DNA from: GCA-003244245 sp038276315
Lineage (GTDB): Bacteria; Actinomycetota; Actinomycetes; Mycobacteriales; Pseudonocardiaceae
Direction of reading: 5' to 3'
Assembly (NCBI GenBank): GCA_038276315.1
Contig: JBBPZY010000051.1
Location: 1 to 32,888, forward strand
Length of the DNA stretch: 32,888 nucleotides
In this document: positions 30,970-32,888 of the stretch, in pieces
How the letters are laid out: each line of letters begins with the position of its first letter
Position numbering within the stretch: the first letter of the stretch is position 1
The notes under the pieces: model-generated
Seen by the model: the letters and a program-made list of their open reading frames with translations, nothing else
Told to the model about the DNA's origin: nothing
Databases searched by the model: none
Position numbers and translations under genes: made by a program

Positions 30970-32805
30970 ATGATCGAGGTAGCGAGCAGTCTGCCCATGC
31001 AGATGACCCTCGTCGACGTGGCCCGCCTGGCGAAGGTGCAGCGGCCCGTGGTGTCGGTGTGGCGGGGCCGGAGCGCCGCGTCAACGGCCCCCTTCCCGGA
31101 GCCATTCGCCACCGTGCGGGGTGAGGAGCGCTTCGACGCGGATGCGGTCGTGGAGTGGCTGGAGCTGACCGGCCGGGGCAACAACCCCGACGTGCGCGAG
31201 GACTGCGCGGCATTCGCATCCCCGAAGGGCATGTCGGCCCAGGACGACGAGACGGTCTTCAACGGCCTGACCGCGTTGCTCTGCCTCAAGGAGATCTCTG
31301 GTCGCAGCCTCGCGGGCCTCACCGATGCTGATCTACTCGACCTCGCCGACGAGGCCGATCCCCATGACGAGTTCCTGCTGAGCGAGATCAGCGCGCTCGG
31401 CCCGCGACTACGGCCGCTGCGCTGCTACGCCGACACCCTGGCCGACGCTTCGTACAACTGCGCCAAGGCGTTCGAGCAGCTCATGCAGCCGCGGGTCGCG
31501 CTGCGCACCTGCGTGCACGACCTGGTGGCCTCCCTGGCGCAAGCGCTGGCGGTCGATGCCGGGCTGGAGCCGGCGGTGTACGTCGACCCGACCTGCGGCG
31601 GCAGTGATCTCCTGGTGTCGCTGGTTCGCCGGGACGACGAGGTCGCCGGCGCAACGATGATGATCGCTGGGCACCGCGAGGCGGCAGCGCGCCAAGCCAG
31701 GCGACGCCTGCGGGTGCACGGGATCTACTGCGAGCGCCTCGCCGTCGATGACGATGGGGCCTGGGCGGTGACGTGCCCGGCGGTGCACCTCGCGCACTAT
31801 CCGAGTCCGGGGCGCCTGACGATGAGCAGCGAGGAGATCCTGTCGGCGATCGACAACCTCGTGCTCCAGATGGACGGCAGCCATCGGGCTGTGGTCATCG
31901 CGCCGGCGAGTGTGCTGAGCGATCGGATCCGTGATCCGCGGGTGAACGAGCTACGAGACGTGTTGTTGCGTCACGGGTCGGTCCGGGCGATCGTTCGTCT
32001 GCCCAAGGGCCTGGTGATCAGCAAACCCCGGCAGGCGCTCGCGTTGTGGGTGCTGGGTCCGGCCTACCGGACTGTGCACCCGCAGGATCGGTGGACGATG
32101 GTCGCCGACCTGACCGACGTGGAGCTGAACCGCATCGTGATCGGCGACCTGGTCAGCGACCTCGTAGTGGCGATGGCCGGCTGGTCGATGGTCCGGGCGC
32201 ATGCGTTCCGCTTCGCGCGGCCGGCGTGGACTCGGAACCTGCTGGCCGCCGGCGGGGACATGGTCCCGCTCCGTCCCGGCGTTGCCCGATCGGGGCGGGT
32301 ACCCGGCTCCGAGGTCGCCGTCCGGATTCTCGAGCTGACCGCTGCTTTGGGAGACGCGATCGCGGTGGGGGTCGAGGCTCGTGACCCGGCGGCCGACGAA
32401 GGCTCGCTGCCAGCCCTGACGCTGGGCGACGCGATTGCTGCCGGTGCACTTCGGATCATCGCCGGCAACCGGCTGGATAGCGAGGATCTGTCCGGCGGAA
32501 CGGTCCGGGTCATCGGTCCGGAGGAGCTGGCGGGCGCTACCCGTCCGGGCGTTGACCGCTTGGTCTTTTCAGCCAAGTACCCCAGTGGTCGCTACACCGA
32601 GCCCGGGGATGTCGTGTTCTGCACGAGCCCTCGCCCGGCCGCGCTGGTGGACGTCGCGGGCGGCTCAGTCGTGATGTCCCCCGCCCGGATCCTGCGCATC
32701 AACGCAGCATCCGGACTGCTTCCCGCGGTGCTGGCCAGCGACATCAACCTCGGGTATTCACGCCGACGTTTAAGATCATGGTCTGCGGGGGTGTCGGAAC
32801 AGTGA
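30970..32805 (+). CDS. HTH - HsdM-like methylase - HsdS-like specificity fusion, degenerate
   Basis: A 611-aa protein, ATG 30970 after GGAGGAGAGG. Residues 10-65 are a MerR/AlpA-like HTH (TLVDVARLAKVQRPVVSVWR, FDADAVVEWLEL). Residues 150-420 resemble the N6-adenine methylase of type I systems: motif I as YVDPTCGGSDLL (206-214; normally DPxCGSG) and VVIAPASVLSD with VRAIVRLPKGLV as in HsdM. The place of the NPPY/F motif (about 268-278) reads VTCPAVHLAHYPS, so the catalytic motif is missing. Residues 480-595 look like an HsdS target-recognition domain (LTLGDAIAAGALRI, YTEPGDVVFCTS, VVMSPARILRI, LPAVLASDIN). The last 17 residues after DINLG no longer look native, probably because of an inserted element. 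Either a pseudo-methylase that targets DNA, or a divergent enzyme. Confidence 0.75.
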   Translation: MIEVASSLPMQMTLVDVARLAKVQRPVVSVWRGRSAASTAPFPEPFATVRGEERFDADAVVEWLELTGRGNNPDVREDCAAFASPKGMSAQDDETVFNGLTALLCLKEISGRSLAGLTDADLLDLADEADPHDEFLLSEISALGPRLRPLRCYADTLADASYNCAKAFEQLMQPRVALRTCVHDLVASLAQALAVDAGLEPAVYVDPTCGGSDLLVSLVRRDDEVAGATMMIAGHREAAARQARRRLRVHGIYCERLAVDDDGAWAVTCPAVHLAHYPSPGRLTMSSEEILSAIDNLVLQMDGSHRAVVIAPASVLSDRIRDPRVNELRDVLLRHGSVRAIVRLPKGLVISKPRQALALWVLGPAYRTVHPQDRWTMVADLTDVELNRIVIGDLVSDLVVAMAGWSMVRAHAFRFARPAWTRNLLAAGGDMVPLRPGVARSGRVPGSEVAVRILELTAALGDAIAVGVEARDPAADEGSLPALTLGDAIAAGALRIIAGNRLDSEDLSGGTVRVIGPEELAGATRPGVDRLVFSAKYPSGRYTEPGDVVFCTSPRPAALVDVAGGSVVMSPARILRINAASGLLPAVLASDINLGYSRRRLRSWSAGVSEQ

Positions 32806-32808
32806 GAA

Positions 32809-32888
32809 GTGCCCCTGACCTGGGAGGATACGGGTTGTTGAGGACCGTATCGGCTCCGAGGAAGGGGCACCCTCGAGGTGAATGCTAC
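32809..32888 (+). mobile_element. Probable left end/leader of an insertion sequence (partial)
   Basis: GTGCCCCT (32809-32816) pairs with AGGGGCAC (32863-32870), and ATACGG (32828-32833) with CCGTAT (32845-32850), giving a long hairpin with internal loops. It is followed by GAGGTGA and an ATG at 32882 with only two more bases and a codon fragment in the window. The methylase reading frame loses its native C-terminus shortly before (about 32760). A transposase gene start is the likeliest reading, but the family cannot be told from the visible bases. Confidence 0.4.

Noticed and set aside
1..32888. CRISPR arrays, rRNA, tRNA genes and a visible complete transposase.
   Set aside because: I saw no regularly spaced repeats, no cloverleaf-like or rRNA-like sequence and no full transposase on either strand. 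A tRNAscan or covariance search would be needed to exclude small RNAs.

Overview
The window is high-GC actinobacterial DNA. Mycothiol synthase, a GlnR-type regulator, an LmeA/DUF2993 protein, the CysA-SseC sulfurtransferase pair and a PPE/DUF3558/ESX-like trio place it in the mycolata/Pseudonocardiales group. The PPE protein looks more like the Pseudonocardiaceae type than a classical mycobacterial PPE. Many genes show TANNNT -10 boxes 6-8 nt before the start codon, as expected for leaderless transcripts in this group. The organism is my inference and is not proven by the sequence.

Left part (1-9.4 kb), conserved core. The order nitrobindin, sseC, cysA, lmeA, glnR, mshD, phoU/phoY2, dusB follows the M. 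tuberculosis Rv0813c-Rv0823c block, but the thioredoxin (thiX), phoT and Rv0822c positions are empty. A frameshifted lipoprotein and a P450/TetR divergent pair sit between nitrobindin and sseC. Upstream of cysA are two tiny overlapping ORFs, one of the actinobacterial sulfur-gene leader-peptide type and one with four Cys codons; they look like a cysteine-sensing attenuator.

Middle (9.4-19.5 kb). A small secreted protein, a NarL-type histidine kinase and its response regulator form one operon. Then come two DUF1990-type proteins around a small membrane protein, an MFS exporter, a decayed VapBC module, a small zinc-ribbon protein, an M13 (neprilysin-like) lipoprotein peptidase and a 13E12-type HNH protein.

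Right part (19.6-32.9 kb), accessory. Five more toxin-antitoxin modules lie here: three look intact (Phd-RelE, AbrB-PIN, RHH-PIN) and two are broken (Phd-RelE, RHH-PIN). Counting the VapBC module at 15 kb, that makes six in under 15 kb. Between them are the ESX/DUF3558/PPE operon, a MurJ-family flippase, an alpha/beta hydrolase and a POT peptide transporter. At the right edge a fused HTH-methylase-specificity protein (degenerate HsdM + HsdS in one chain) is divergent from a coiled-coil partner gene that carries two reading-frame breaks and an apparent internal deletion. The window ends in a structured leader that looks like the left end of an insertion sequence.

Three genes (the lipoprotein, lmeA and the 19.85-kb antitoxin) are each one base short at a G or C run, so part of the apparent gene decay may be sequencing error. 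The TA and methylase-partner losses involve longer deletions and point substitutions and look biological.
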